Positions 34,345 through 45,780 of a DNA stretch of 64,000 nt are shown here, in pieces (the stretch's first letter is position 1; each line of letters begins with the position of its first letter). This stretch comes from Lepus europaeus. Taxonomy: Eukaryota > Chordata > Mammalia > Lagomorpha > Leporidae. Below the pieces are notes generated by a model. It saw only the letters and a program-made list of their open reading frames with translations, searched no databases and was not told where the DNA came from. Position numbers and translations under genes: made by a program. The stretch covers positions 33,513,885 to 33,577,884 of the forward strand of contig NC_084844.1 in assembly GCF_033115175.1 (NCBI RefSeq), written 5' to 3'.

Positions 34345-37300
34345 ACACCAGAAGCCACCTACAGATTTATTAAACTTTATTTCCTCTGGGTCTCTGGAAG
34401 GTCAGCAGGGATGTAAGGCGAAGTGGCAGTAGCTGCAGGGGCCTGAGCAGAGCTGGTGTTGGGAGCGGCTGGCATGGGCGGGAAGAAGAGAAGATTTAAA
34501 TATCCGGGGCCGAAAGCCAGTTAATGCGTCTCCTTCATCTGTCTTTGGATTTTGTGTAGCATCTCCTGCATCCGCCGCAGCTGGAATAGGCACACGCATC
34601 AAAACAGAGCCTTTTCAGAGAGGCCCGTAGTATCTGGGGAATCGCCCCCAGGCTCTACTCCCTTGAGCCAGGGCATTGGTAGCCCTGGGGTATAATGAAG
34701 ACTCTGGGTAGAAACCAGTTGACCAATCTAGGACCCAGATATGCACCAAACAGAGATCTTTGTCCTCCCAAAACGAGAGAGACCGAGCTGTATGATCACG
34801 ACGGGGCTTCCTAGGCTCTCAGTTCCCTACTGCTCTATCCTGCGCTCACCTCCTCATCTTTCTCTCGGATCAGCTTCTCAGTTTCTGGATCTGTCCCTTG
34901 TGGAATAGCAGGGATGGGAAAGTCGGTACCACTCTCTCGAGTTAGTTTGCTGAAGGGAAGGGAAAAAAGAGGGTTGGGTGAGGCTAGGAGGACCCCAGCA
35001 CCTGCTCAGATTGAGCCCAGGGTCTGTAGAAGAGCAAGGGAAGGGCTGGGTCTCACCCAAAGCTGCACTTGGGACTCCCCCCTGCCAGCTCTGTCCTGGC
35101 TTCTGGTCATACTTGCGATTCCTTTCCTTCACCACCAGGCGAGTCATGCTCTGGATGCACTGTGCCCGGTAGTTCTCATAGTGGGTTTCCCGTGTCACAT
35201 CCTTCAGGTCCTGCATGTGGGTACGCACCAGCATTGTCCTCAGCTTCACAAAGTCGCAGTGCCCTGGGTTTTCCACTGCATAGCAAGGCTAGGGGTCAGC
35301 CAGGGGCGTGGGTAGGAGAGTGCCACCAAGGGCAAGGAGACATCCTGTTCACAAGCATGGGGCTTTACCTTCCACAATGCCCCAGGGGTAGAGCCGCCCT
35401 CGAACTCGTCGCCCTCTGGCCTCTACCACAGTGTTGCTGCCGATGACTGCAAAAGGGATGCTTTCCTGGGAAAATTTAGGGGTGCTTGTCAGCAACCCCC
35501 ATTCTCACCTGTTTCCACCTGTATCTTCATCTTCTTGGCTTCACTCTAGGAAGCCAGGGTCCTCTCCTACCCTGATAGCCTGACCATATATAAGAATTCT
35601 ACTCCCCTCTTCTTCCCAGAAGAAACAAGAAAGGAGAGGGGTGCCCTGGGATGGCCCCACCTTTAGGGCTTGGTCCTGTAATTTGAAGTCTTCATCCTCA
35701 TCAGAGTCACAGTCTGGAAACTGATAAATCTTGATTCCAAAGCGCTCAATCTCCTCCCGGATCTGGCAAACAGATGAGGGCCCACAGTTCTGGGGACCCC
35801 ATTCTTTCTAGAAGCCCACCTTCTCCCCTCCCCCACCAGCCTCCCTCACTTTGCGTTTCTTGCGGTCCACTTCTGGAGGTGTCAGTGTGTCCGCCTTAGC
35901 CAAGATAGGCACGATGTTGACCCGCTGATGCAGGGCTTTCATGAATTCAACATCCAATGGCCGGAGCCTGGGGAACAGGAATCTGTGACCACCTGCTAGT
36001 GGCAGCCCTGCCCCTGGTGCTCTTGGCCTGTTCCCTTGGCAGCACCCGGTGGTGCCAGGAGCCTCAGGCTCAGACCATACCCGTGGCCGAAGGGTGAGAT
36101 GAAATACAGGCAGCAGTGCACCCTGTTGTCTTGGATGTTCTTGCGATTCAGGCCACTCTCATCTCGGAAATACTGCTCAAACTGCTGATCGATGTATTCT
36201 GCCACAGGCTTCCAGCTAGGGCAGGGACAGAGAAGCAGAGACACTGTGGGAGTGGGGGCTTCCTGCGGGGCTCTGGGACTGAAGCTGCCCCAGACCCGAG
36301 CAGTGTGTTCAAGACACTGTTATTCCTTGGCTCGCTTTTTTACATCTTCAGGGGGATCCCTGGGTGGGACAGAGGTGTGTGTCACGTGTTCTAAGCACAC
36401 AGGCAGGATTCAATAAGTACTTGTGTGATGAGAGGAAGAGGGCCCAGGTAACCAAACAAAGCAGTAAGAATAGCAAGGTGGCTGCAGGTAAACACCAACT
36501 GGAAGCCAGGGAGGCTCCAAGTCAGGTTCACAGTCATAACCTATGCTCATGTGGTTCCACCCGCTGCTCCACTTCTCCAAACCCACTCCCATCCTTAAGG
36601 CCTTAACCAAGAACCACCTCTTCTGTGAAAGCTCTTTGGGCTACAGCAATGTATACTGCTCTCCTCTTCTAGTCACCACTCAGTAAAACAAATATAAATC
36701 TTTCCCCCAAGAATCTCCATGTTCAGGTCTCTTCCTCTTATGTTGCCTAGTGTAGCCCTTACTTCCCTGACAGGTGGGCATTGTGCATTATGAGCATCTT
36801 CACTCATGGGACAAATGAAGAAATTAAATCCAGAGCTGCTAAGAGACTTGATATGGACCATGTGGCTAGTAGATTCTCTACCCACCCGAGTCCCTGGCCT
36901 TCTGGCCCCAGCTCCATGTTTGTCACTGCAGACTCCCTGACCCAAGTACTCACTTGCCATCTGATTGACGCACGTTAGAGAACTGCTCCCCTTTCCCTCA
37001 CCCCCACTGCCACTAGACTATAAGTCTCTCAAGGACAGGGATCATTCATGCTTGTTCCGCATCCTTTAAAATGGCCAACGCAGGCTGGACACCTGGTGTT
37101 GGCTGACTAGACGAGCAGCTATGGAGGTACACTGTAAAGTGTGAGGTGAGATTATCACTGAACTTGAAATTATTATCATTAGTACAGAAGGTAAGAGGAG
37201 GCGAGTACATTGACTGAAGGAGAGAGTGGTACTTGCTAAGTAGGAATCAGGTACCAGCTGGGACTAGAATTTCAGGGCAAGCCCAGTTTGCTAAGACATA

Positions 37301-40300
37301 CTGACATAGTAGGAAGCAGGCAGATTATATGGAGCTCACCTTGCTCCCTCGGGAATATTGATGGAGACCACATACTGTGTATGGGCCAGTTAGCTGACCT
37401 GAAAGTCATCTGTTGTTATGATAAAACATGTGATGGGGGCACAGAGCATAAGAGGTCTTAGAAGGATCTGATTAATGTGAGAGGCAGGGGCTGGCACAGA
37501 GGCACGGTGGGTTAATCTGCCACTTGCAATGCGAGCATCCCATATCAGAGCACTGCTTCAAGTCCTGGCTGCTCTGCTTCTCATCCAAGTTTCTGCTAAT
37601 GTGCCTGGGAAGGCAGTAGAGGATATCTCAAGTACTTGGGGCTCTGCCACCCCTGTGGGAGATCGGATGCAATTCCAGACTCCTGGCTTCAGCCTGGCTC
37701 AGACCCTGTCTGCTGCAGCTATTTGGGGAGTGAACCAGCAGATGGAAGATCTCTCTGTCTCTCCCTCTTTCTGTTGTTCTGCCTTTCAAATAAATAAATC
37801 TTGGAAAAAAACTGTCTCTTTCTAACTCTGCCTTTCAAATAAATAAAAATAAAAACTGTGTGAGGCAATTATTCAGGATCAGCTTCAAGGACACATGACC
37901 GGAGCAGTCACACAGTGACCTGCACTCAGATGAGCCCACGCTTAGTTTGATGCTCTGAGAATTTCAACTTGAAATCTGTAATACTTTCTAACAAGGACCC
38001 CCACCTCTTTACTTTGCACTGGGCTCCACAAATGATGTTGCTGTTCCTGCAATTATTCTGTTTTCCAATGCTCATGCATCATTCTGGTGATTTTCAGATC
38101 AATGGGGTGAGGTGATAAGGGTATTTTTCAGTTGAAGAAACAGATTGTGCAGTTTCTAAATGCATTCAAGATGTCAGTTCCCATCTAGGGCTCTGAGCAC
38201 CACCTGCCTAGCTTCTTCATCGAAGCACCAGCTTTCCTCCTGTCTCCTAGACACTCTCCCCCTCACCTACTCACTTAGGTCTGATCACCTGCCCATTACC
38301 TGGGCTTCCCTCCAGCCAGGGATGATGAGATGTGTGGCAAAGCCACCTCTTCTTCCAGCAGAGAGCCTGCAGGGTGCCTGAAACTTAAACAAAGTTCTAC
38401 CTATTTTCTCCCTTTGCCTCTTCCTTCTCTTCTGCACCTCTCCCTTCCATGTACCCCTGTTCTTTCAACAAGACCTACCTGTAAGGAAGGACGGTGATGT
38501 TTACTGAGCACCTACTACATGGCAGGCACCATGCTACATATTTTTGCATTTGCTCTTTGTGTCCCTACCCCCACTATGAAATTACAGATCAGCACTAGGG
38601 GGAACACTGGAGATGTGATTCCAGGCCTTCTCACTTTACGGAGGAGAAGTTGGCTGTCCAGTAAGAGGCAGTGACATGTTCAAGGTCACAAATCTCTTTC
38701 TCCTGACAAGGGCTCCTGTGTGTATGTGTGGACTAGGCCGGGGCAGCGGGCTTTGGGCTTGTTGAGACATACCACTCTGTGTTGTTGACTGCATCCCCAA
38801 AACCTGGCGTGTCCACAATGGTGAGCCGCAGCCTCACACCCTTCTCTTCTATGTCCACTGCGTGCTTAGTAATCTCCACGGTTTGCATGATCCGCTCTGG
38901 AGAAGGGGGAAACTAAGGCCAGGGCAAGGGCAGGGACCTACCCAGTCAGAACAAACCGCCCTACCCCGGCCAGCTTCATGCTGCCCGCCTTCCCACTCCC
39001 AAGCTGCCTGGGGCCTGTTCTCTGGGAACCAGCAAGGAGCACGTTTCCCAACACAGGAAATGCCGGTGGCTGTTGGCTCTGGCCCCAGCCTCTTCTCTGC
39101 TCCCATTTTTTTTTTCTTAAATTCCTGGAATCCTCTTGGGGGTCAGAGACTCATTCAGAGAGCAGGATTCTGGTCCCTCCTCTACTTCTGCACCCAAATC
39201 TTTAGGGACTTGGCTGGTGGGCTGCCAGGCCAGAGAGGCCTCTGGAGAAGTGCCATCAATCTCTCCAGGAAGCTGTGGTCTCCTGCACGTCAGGGAGGGC
39301 CCCAGCCCCCAGACTCTGGGGTGAGTTTAATTTCCCGAGACAGGTCTAGCTGCCTATCTTCATGCTCTTCTCCTTACCTTCGGCACTGAGGAGTTTCCGG
39401 TCCTGGTACAGATCAGTGAGGAAGAGGCTATTGACCAGAGTGGATTTCCCCAGGCCAGACTCTCCTGACAGGAGAAAGGACAGAGGCACCGGTTCAGAAG
39501 GTAAGAGCTGTAGCAGAGGGGCAACTCCACTGGACCTTGGCATGAAGGAAACTGCTCTTATCTGAGTGGGAGTAGACTGACCAAACCATAGAATGTTGGA
39601 GCTGGAAGGCAGGACACAGCCTTCTCATCTGAATGAGAAAGGACAAGAGGTTGCCCAAGGTCACACAGAAAGCGGCAGATACTAGAAACTTGGTCAAATA
39701 CCCCGTGCACCACTTCACCCTTCTACCTGACACACATGTATTCTTGGCCAGCAGGGGCTCCTGGATGCTTTGGAAAAAGGCACAGCCGTTTGCTGCTTGC
39801 TCCTTCCCTACCCACACCCCTATCCCCCACATACCTCTCATCTCCACCTAAAACCACCCCTGCCCAGCCCGGCCCTGCTTCTTTTCTACCTGCCACCATG
39901 AGGGTGAAGTCAAAGCCTTTCTTCACAGACTTTCGGTGGACTTGGTTGGGCAGCGTCGCAAAGCCAACATACTCCTTGTCATCCTAGCAGGCGGGAAGGC
40001 AGAACGCATCAGGGCAGGAGGCAGGGGGATCCCAGCCCCCAGGACCAGTCTTCTCTCTCCCTTCCAGGACTTTGCCCTTTCCCTAAAGCTGCAGTGCCAA
40101 ACTCCTCTGAGTTCCCATCTGAGGTCATCAGCGGGCCTTTCATCCCTGCTGATACTGTCCATTTCCAGGGCTCTTAGAGGCAGGCACCACAAAGCTGGTG
40201 CTGATGCAAGACAGAGAGAGGCTACAAATACACATGCACGCGCACACACACACACACACACACACACCCTGAAGCTCTCCCTGCACCAGCCAGCCCACTG

Positions 40301-43300
40301 GAAGGCAAAGGCAGGAGTGGAGGCTCTACCTCAGAAGAATCATAGGGATCGAGCTTGCCCCAAGGGCTACGGGGCCGGGTGGAGGGGCTGAGAGGGGCTG
40401 GGGCACAGAAGTACTGCTGGCTGTCAGAGGCCTGGGGCCACGACGGGGGTCTCAACTCCAGGTCATCATCATAGATCTCCGGGGTCTGGGGCCTTGGCTC
40501 CGGGATCTGGGGCCTGGACACCCAGGTCTTGGCCTCCGATGGGTGGCAGCTCTCGTTCCCTGGGAAATCCTTCACGAACTTGCTCAGTTCTGCATCATCC
40601 GTGGTGTCCTCCAGGAAACGCTTGATCTGGGGGTGGGGGGTGGGGGGGTGGGATGGGGTTGAAGTAGGTGGGAGGTTGGCAGGAAGGGAGCCGGAAGGGA
40701 AGATTGAGGAAGAACGTGGATGACAGGAGAAGGTGAGGAGAGAGGGGAAAGCGCTTGTGGTTAGAAGAGAAAGGAACTGCAGCCAAGCCGAGGAGTGCTC
40801 GGTGTGCCTCCCTCCTGCTCACAAGGCCTCCCCAGTCCAGGGTTCCAGGAAGGGCCCCAGGGTCCTGGAGGAGCCCCGAGTGGTCCCCAAAGCCCTAGCA
40901 ATTGCACAGCAACCAAGGAGCTCCAATTCTGGTGTTCCCTCTCAACAGGGTGTTTTGAGGCTGCCCTGCCTTGGGGGTCAGTGCAAGCCAGGGGCCAGGG
41001 CCAGCCCGAGGTCAGGAAGTCATACTGAGTAGGAGGCAGCAGACAGCAGCAGAACACCTGAGAGGAGAGTGTGGCTCAGGACCCAAAGGAGAGCCTGAGT
41101 CAGAATGGAGCAAGGACACGAGGGAAATAAGGAGGGGGAAAGGGCGCTGCAGGCCCCTCCCCGACCCCTCCACCCCCAAGTCAAGAGCCAGCAGGGGGAT
41201 CTGCGCCTCCTGTCACACTGCTGGTCAGTGAGCTCAGAACTGAGGTACAGATTCTTCTCTGGGTGCTCACTCCCCTGAGCTCAGTACCGCTGACCCTACC
41301 CCTTGCTCCAGACACTAGCCATTCCAGAAGCTGCCCCTGGAACTTGCCAATGAGTGCTGAGTGTGCGTGGAGAGGACCTGGGAGGGGCGTGGGGGAAGAT
41401 GGGACGTGTCGGGAAGAGTGTGGGGCGGGGGGGGGGGGGGATGAAAGATGGCTGGAACTCCAGGGCTGCCGCTCACGGTCCCCAGTGGTAGGGACATACA
41501 GGGGAAGCACCCCTCAGTTGCCCTCTTGTCCCCTCTTCCCAGAGCCAGAGGTGCAGGAGAGGGTGTGGCCCAAATTGTGAACCAGTTTGGTTGGTTCATG
41601 GGCTGGCTCCTCTGTCGAAGCCTGTTCCATCCCATCCCTAGCTTAGAAGAGGGGCACCTTCCTCCCACTCTTACCCTCAGCTCTAGACCCTAAAGCCTTT
41701 TCTCTCCTTTGGGGGTCAGCCTCCTTTGTGGGGTGCCTGGCAGTGCTGGGCTCAGCTCTGCCTCACAATACCCACGTGCCACCCCCAGACAATGCACAAG
41801 GGCCGGATGCGGAGGCTGACTCACCCACTGGGGACTGGCCAAGCCAGGGGGGGCTATCCCAGACCACTGTGGAGTCCCAGCCAGGGTGGGGGAGATAAGA
41901 TGGCCATAGTCTTCCTGCATATCCCTATTTTACAAAGGGAAGAATTGAGCAAGACAGACATGCACATTTCTTGTTTTATACCAGAGACAGATCAAGAAAA
42001 GGAGGCTAGAGGAAAAGTCCTCTAAGATACTTCCAGACTTTCACCTCCTAAGTCCCCACACCTGCTTACAGCCACAGTCTCCAGGGCTCGCCTGGACAGA
42101 CAGGAAGAAATGAGGACAGGCCCTTTAGCCTGAAAGTGGAACCATCACGGGGGAAAGGATGCATGTCAGCGACCAGAAGAGGCAGTCCTGGGTCAAGCCT
42201 GACTTCACAGTCTTTTCTTGCCCACAGTATTGCTGAGGTCCAATGGGGTGACCATACACCCTAGTTTATGCTTACTATCCTAACACAATGATTAAGTGTG
42301 CTCCCTATCACTCTCAAAAGTGTCCCAGTTTGGATGATCAATTACAGATATAGAGGGCACAGGGTGAGGAAGCAGCAGGTCTTGTTGTCTGGCAGCTAAG
42401 TCTGGGGAATTCCAGGAAACCCTGCCTCTTTGCACAACCTCGCAGTGACCCCACAGTTGGTCTGGGGGCCAGGCTAAGGGTAGGCGAGAGAGGGCTGTGT
42501 CCTACCTGGTTGCCCCAGAGGTTCTGAGTGGAGGGGCGACAGGGGAGGGTAAAGGGAAGACATTGAGGGACACCCGGAGCCCCCACAATCTAACAGTGGC
42601 ACCACCAGAAACCCAACACCAGCCTCCTCTCGGGCAGCCTGGCTGCTCATCAGCCTGGAAGGGGCCACAAGAACTCAGGACAAGGAGCCGGACCCCAGGG
42701 CCCTTACCTCCTGTCTGTCCATCCTGCCCTTCAGCTCTGTGATCAAATCATTTCCTGACTTTGAGCCCCAATCCTAGCCCAGAAGACAAGTCAGGTCCAC
42801 CCATCTCCCACAGCAGCACCTTACCCGGGCTTCAGTCCTGTCCTCAGGGACAGAATTCTTTTGCCTTCCCAGGGAACGGTCCATGCCCCACTCTTCGGAC
42901 TCCCTGTCAGTAAGCTTTGGGTCTAATTTTATCTCCCAGGCAAAGCTCCTCACACAGACACAGCCTTGTCTTGATGCTCTTGTTGTCATCTAGCTTCCTG
43001 GCTTGTGCCTTTCCCTTTCTCTCTGACCCCCCTCTGTTTCTGGCAGGGGCCAAAAAAGCCTGTGGAATGTCCTCCCCCCCTTGGCTCCCACCCTCCAAGG
43101 ACAAGCTCAGCTGCAGCAGATCACTCAGTTCCTCTGCAGTCCCCTCCTCCTCTGATTGGCTGCCCCACGAGGCCTGCCTGCTGCCTACCCCGGTGGGCAC
43201 AGCACCAACCTCAGCCTGCAGCACAAGCCCTTGATCCACTGGGCCTCTCTTTTTAACCCCTGAGGACACGGAGGCCTACTGGAGGTCTATGAGCTGTCCC

Positions 43301-45640
43301 CAAGGTGACCTGGTCCATCATCAGTTCCTAGAGACATCCACCCAGGAGACCCATTCCTCAAGGACTCCCACCCCGCAATCTCCCAATTTTACCTTAACTT
43401 GAAGCAGCACTAAAGTAGGATGTATGTTTTATAAAGTAGGATGTTTCTTTTATACATAGCCCTGGCTATAGATTCTCATGGGACTTCTCAAGTGTCCCTT
43501 GGTTTTCTCCCAGCAGAGACCCTGTCTTCAGAAAACTGCTTCTAGACTTCCCTACAGGGCACTCCTGCCACTAAGGGGGCTTGCTCCAGGGACTCCTTCA
43601 GGCCTGGGATGCCTGTTCTCTGACTCATGGGAGCCTGTATCAATTCCATCATCCCTCAGAGTCAACAGGGAGCTGCTAGCACTTGATCTCCCAGGGGCAA
43701 GGCTTGAAGCCAAAGAGAAGCTCGCATCCCTGAGATTTCAAAGCTGCCATTTAGGTGGGAAACACATTGAGGGGCTAGGCTGGGAGTGCGCAGATGGTGC
43801 ACTCGACCAGGAGTGGTTGTGCTGGAAATACCCTGTGTGAGTCTGCACAGTGCCTTAATTTCAGGGCCTTAATGGCTCTTCCTTGCCTCCCAGGGAGGCT
43901 GGGCTTTGAACTTGCAGAGAAGGTATATGTCAAGTCACAGGATGTCATTAGTGTTGGCCTACTATTGTTTTCACATGCAAATTTAAACTCCCTGGGGGCT
44001 CCTGGGCTGTAGATTTCCTAAGCCGCTGGACACTGACCTCCGTTGACAAGGAGACCCTCAGAGAGGAATCTGGCCTGACCGGAAGGGTCTAGGAACTTGG
44101 CTGCCTTCGGGGCAGGGACCTAAGGCTGGGGACTTTGGTGGTGGTGATGTATCTTTAATTAGAAAGCATGGGTGGCCTCAGCCAAGCTGAAAGCACCAAG
44201 ACCTCAGCTGAACCAAACTTAGTGTGTGGCAGAAAAAGCCTCTCCGGCCCCTGCGAGGCTTGGCACTTGGGATAGTCAGTGCTTCTCCAGGCTTCCATCC
44301 CTAAAACAATCAGCCTGTCCATCCCCCATTTGGGGAGCAAGGATACAGACGGGCATCCCTTGGCCTCTCCCAGAAACCCCCTCTTAGGGGAAGGTCACAG
44401 GGTCACCACGACTTCCTGGCCAAGAACTTGGGCCTTTGCCTGGACACAGCTTGAGAGACAAGAACCCAAAAGGTTGGTTTTTCCAGACCTGGAAGCTTCT
44501 GACTCTACCAGGCCCAGGGAGTTCCCTTCTGGAGGCTGCTAGAAGCCAACATCCTGCCCCCCACAGGCTGGCAACGGATCCCCTCCCGCTGAAAGCAGCT
44601 TGTGTCTTCCACTGCAGAGGGCAAAGGCCGGGGGCTTCCAGACTGGGTGAAGAGGGTGACGTGCCGGAGACCCTGACACTCACACACTGCCTGTGGCAAC
44701 AACGGCAGGAGAGAAGCTGGCGCCCTCACAGGCAATCATCAGAACTTCCTACCTGAGCCTCCAGGGAGGTTGGCTAGGGCTACTGTTTCTCTTCCCACTA
44801 GAGGCAGGTGGCAGGAATGAGCACCCCCAGCCCCCACCACTGCAGAGTGAAAGGTTGTGTGTGTGTGTGTGTGTTGGGGGGGGGGGTGCGCAGATACAGC
44901 AGGAGGAAGCTTCTCCCACGGTTCCTGTCTGGGAGGCAGAGGGATAGAGGGATATGGCTGAACCCACCGGGCAGGATGGTGAGCTGGCTTCCAGGTCCTT
45001 CTGGGAAAAGCCCAGGGGCTGCCCCTTGTGATGGGGGAAGGAAGGACCAAGGGTCTCACCCCTTCCGGGCGGGCACGCATGGTCTATGGGCGTCCTTTGG
45101 GTTTTCCACAGGACGCTGGTGTTGGCCCCTTTGCTCAAGGTAGTGGATGAGGAGGTTAACAGCTGACCTGGCAAGGACGGGGACCCTCACCTCCGCTAGT
45201 CGCTGACGCGCCCTCCCAGCCCAACATGCGCGTCTCGCTCAGCGGGCACCTCCCTCAGCACGGACCCACCCCTTCGTCCAAGACCGCGGGCGGCATCCCG
45301 GGGGTCGGGGCCCACTCTGTCGCTGCTCGGATCAGAGGAGAAACTTGAGAGCGGCGACGCAGCTTCTCCGGCCAGCGCCGGAGACAGCGCCTCCTGCCCC
45401 GCACAGCCGGGGCTGCGGCGCTGTGGGTCCCCTGGAATCGTCCGGGAGCAGCGGGCCCTCCGTGCCCCGGCCCTGCCTCGCGCCCGCCCGCCTTACCATG
45501 GCTGCAGCCCGGGCCGGGCCGGCTCCGCCTGGACAGCGCCCGAGCGACTTGCGGCGGGAGCTGCGCGCCGACCTCGCCGCACCGCCAGCCCCCACCCGCC
45601 TCCCCGAGTGCGGACCGCTGGGGGGCGGGGCCCAGAGGCA
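34345..45640 (-). CDS. SEPTIN4: SEPTIN4 (septin 4), complete gene with two alternative first coding exons
   Basis: Septin 4 is a filament-forming GTPase of the cytoskeleton, needed for the sperm annulus and, as the ARTS variant, for apoptosis. Shared exons in transcript order: 40626-40330, 39983-39890, 39464-39378, 38896-38773, 36215-36081, 35967-35850, 35762-35661, 35465-35369, 35275-35113, 34949-34850, 34580-34521 (stop). With first exon 42884-42825 ([10 protein letters not shown]) the product is 478 residues; with the ATG-only exon at 45499-45497 it is 459 (MIKRFLED). These equal the human isoform lengths as I remember them. Motifs in the 478 form: P-loop GESGLGKST 151-159, DTPG 208-211, AKAD 289-292, and a C-terminal coiled coil ending QRQMKETH. 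All junctions are GT/AG and in frame, with no disabling change. The upper limit is the estimated CpG-island start. Confidence 0.95.
34366..34381 (-). terminator. SEPTIN4: SEPTIN4 twin poly(A) signals
   Basis: Two AATAAA hexamers on the minus strand at 34381-34376 and 34371-34366, about 140-155 bases after the stop codon. Cleavage near 34345-34355 would give a very short 3' UTR of about 170 bases. Confidence 0.85.
34521..34580 (-). CDS. SEPTIN4: SEPTIN4 terminal coding exon
   Basis: Twenty codons from [12 protein letters not shown] to QMKETH then TAA (34523-34521), the end of the septin C-terminal coiled coil. The last residues differ from the human ENY ending as I recall it. Confidence 0.92.
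   Translation of the reverse strand: MRRMQEMLHKIQRQMKETH
35996..36080 (-). CDS. SEPTIN4: ARTS-type read-through extension of SEPTIN4
   Basis: If the 113-base intron 36080-35968 is retained, the frame continues past GHG for 27 codons (starting [12 protein letters not shown], ending [10 protein letters not shown]) to a TAG at 35998-35996. Counted from MIKRF, the product is 274 residues, the length of human ARTS. ARTS is the mitochondrial pro-apoptotic isoform that binds XIAP through this unique C-terminus. The donor (CACGG|GTATGG) departs from the GTRAGT consensus, which fits frequent retention. The frame and its similarity to the human tail are seen; expression is not shown. Confidence 0.8.
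37487..37855 (+). mobile_element. CSINE with duplicated tail
   Basis: Body to about 37812, followed by a second ctctgcctttcaaataaata tail segment. Confidence 0.9.
38495..38720 (+). repeat. MIR-like remnant
   Basis: Contains tttactgagcacctactaca and aggtcacaaatc in MIR order. Confidence 0.65.
39378..39464 (-). CDS. SEPTIN4: SEPTIN4 P-loop exon
   Basis: Encodes [20 protein letters not shown] and the residues up to LLSAE. With the split Gly codon from the previous exon it forms the G1 motif GESGLGKST, which holds the GTP phosphates. The following exon (38896-38773) provides DTPG, the G3 motif. Confidence 0.93.
40236..40267. repeat. CA microsatellite
   Basis: About 13 CA dinucleotides (after gcacgcg), 60-90 bases from the donor of the 297-base SEPTIN4 exon. 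Confidence 0.95.
40627..42824. other. SEPTIN4: SEPTIN4 intron 1
   Basis: GC-moderate, repeat-poor intron between the MDRSLG exon and the IKRF exon. It has a G homopolymer at about 41426-41440 and no recognisable exon. Confidence 0.6.
42825..42884 (-). CDS. SEPTIN4: SEPTIN4 first coding exon, 478-residue isoform
   Basis: The ATG at 42884 opens [20 protein letters not shown] and ends at donor CCCGG|GTAAGGTG, phase 0, joining ATC AAG CGT (IKR) at 40626. The frame is also open for 35 codons upstream of this ATG. I chose this ATG because MDRSLG is the start I recall for the human 478-residue isoform. Confidence 0.9.
42907..43269 (-). other. 120-codon open frame upstream of the SEPTIN4 MDRSLG exon
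   Basis: A minus-strand frame starting [14 protein letters not shown] lies directly upstream of the MDRSLG ATG in a different frame and stops 23 bases before it. In a transcript starting above 43.27 kb it would be a long upstream ORF. It has no recognised domain. It may be chance in a moderately GC-rich region. Confidence 0.3.
44850..44888. repeat. TG microsatellite followed by G run
   Basis: About nine GT dinucleotides, then a run of ten or more G residues. Confidence 0.9.
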
Positions 45641-45780
45641 GGGGCGGGGCGAGTGGGTCACGGGGCGGGGGCCTGCACCTCTGCTGTGCTGGGTGCCGGC
45701 GCGAGGGTGGCGCCAGACTGGGGGACCCCTGCCTTGAAGCCCCGCGGCCCCCGAAGGCGCAGAGGATGGAGTTGCTCAGG
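45190..45780. promoter_or_regulatory. SEPTIN4: CpG-island promoter of SEPTIN4 short isoform
   Basis: A CpG-dense block around the ATG-terminal exon with repeated GGGCGG sites (for example near 45624, 45640 and 45663). No TATA box is obvious. It is probably the promoter for the 459-residue isoform and ARTS. Confidence 0.75.
45497..45640 (-). CDS. SEPTIN4: SEPTIN4 CpG-island first exon ending in ATG (459-residue isoform)
   Basis: On the minus strand the GC-rich leader ends GCTGCAGCCATG|GTAAGGCG, so the last three exon bases are the start codon. Splicing to 40626 gives [12 protein letters not shown], matching the known shorter SEPTIN4 isoform. Only 45499-45497 is coding; the upper limit of the 5' UTR is estimated from the CpG island. 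Confidence 0.8.

Larger units (their letters stand above)
36216..38772. other. SEPTIN4: SEPTIN4 intron with L2/MIR pieces and a CSINE
   Basis: Largest intron of the shared SEPTIN4 body. L2-like tails occur at about 36560-36660 and 37000-37090, a CSINE at 37487 and a MIR-like piece at 38495-38720. No exon-like frame was found. Confidence 0.6.
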
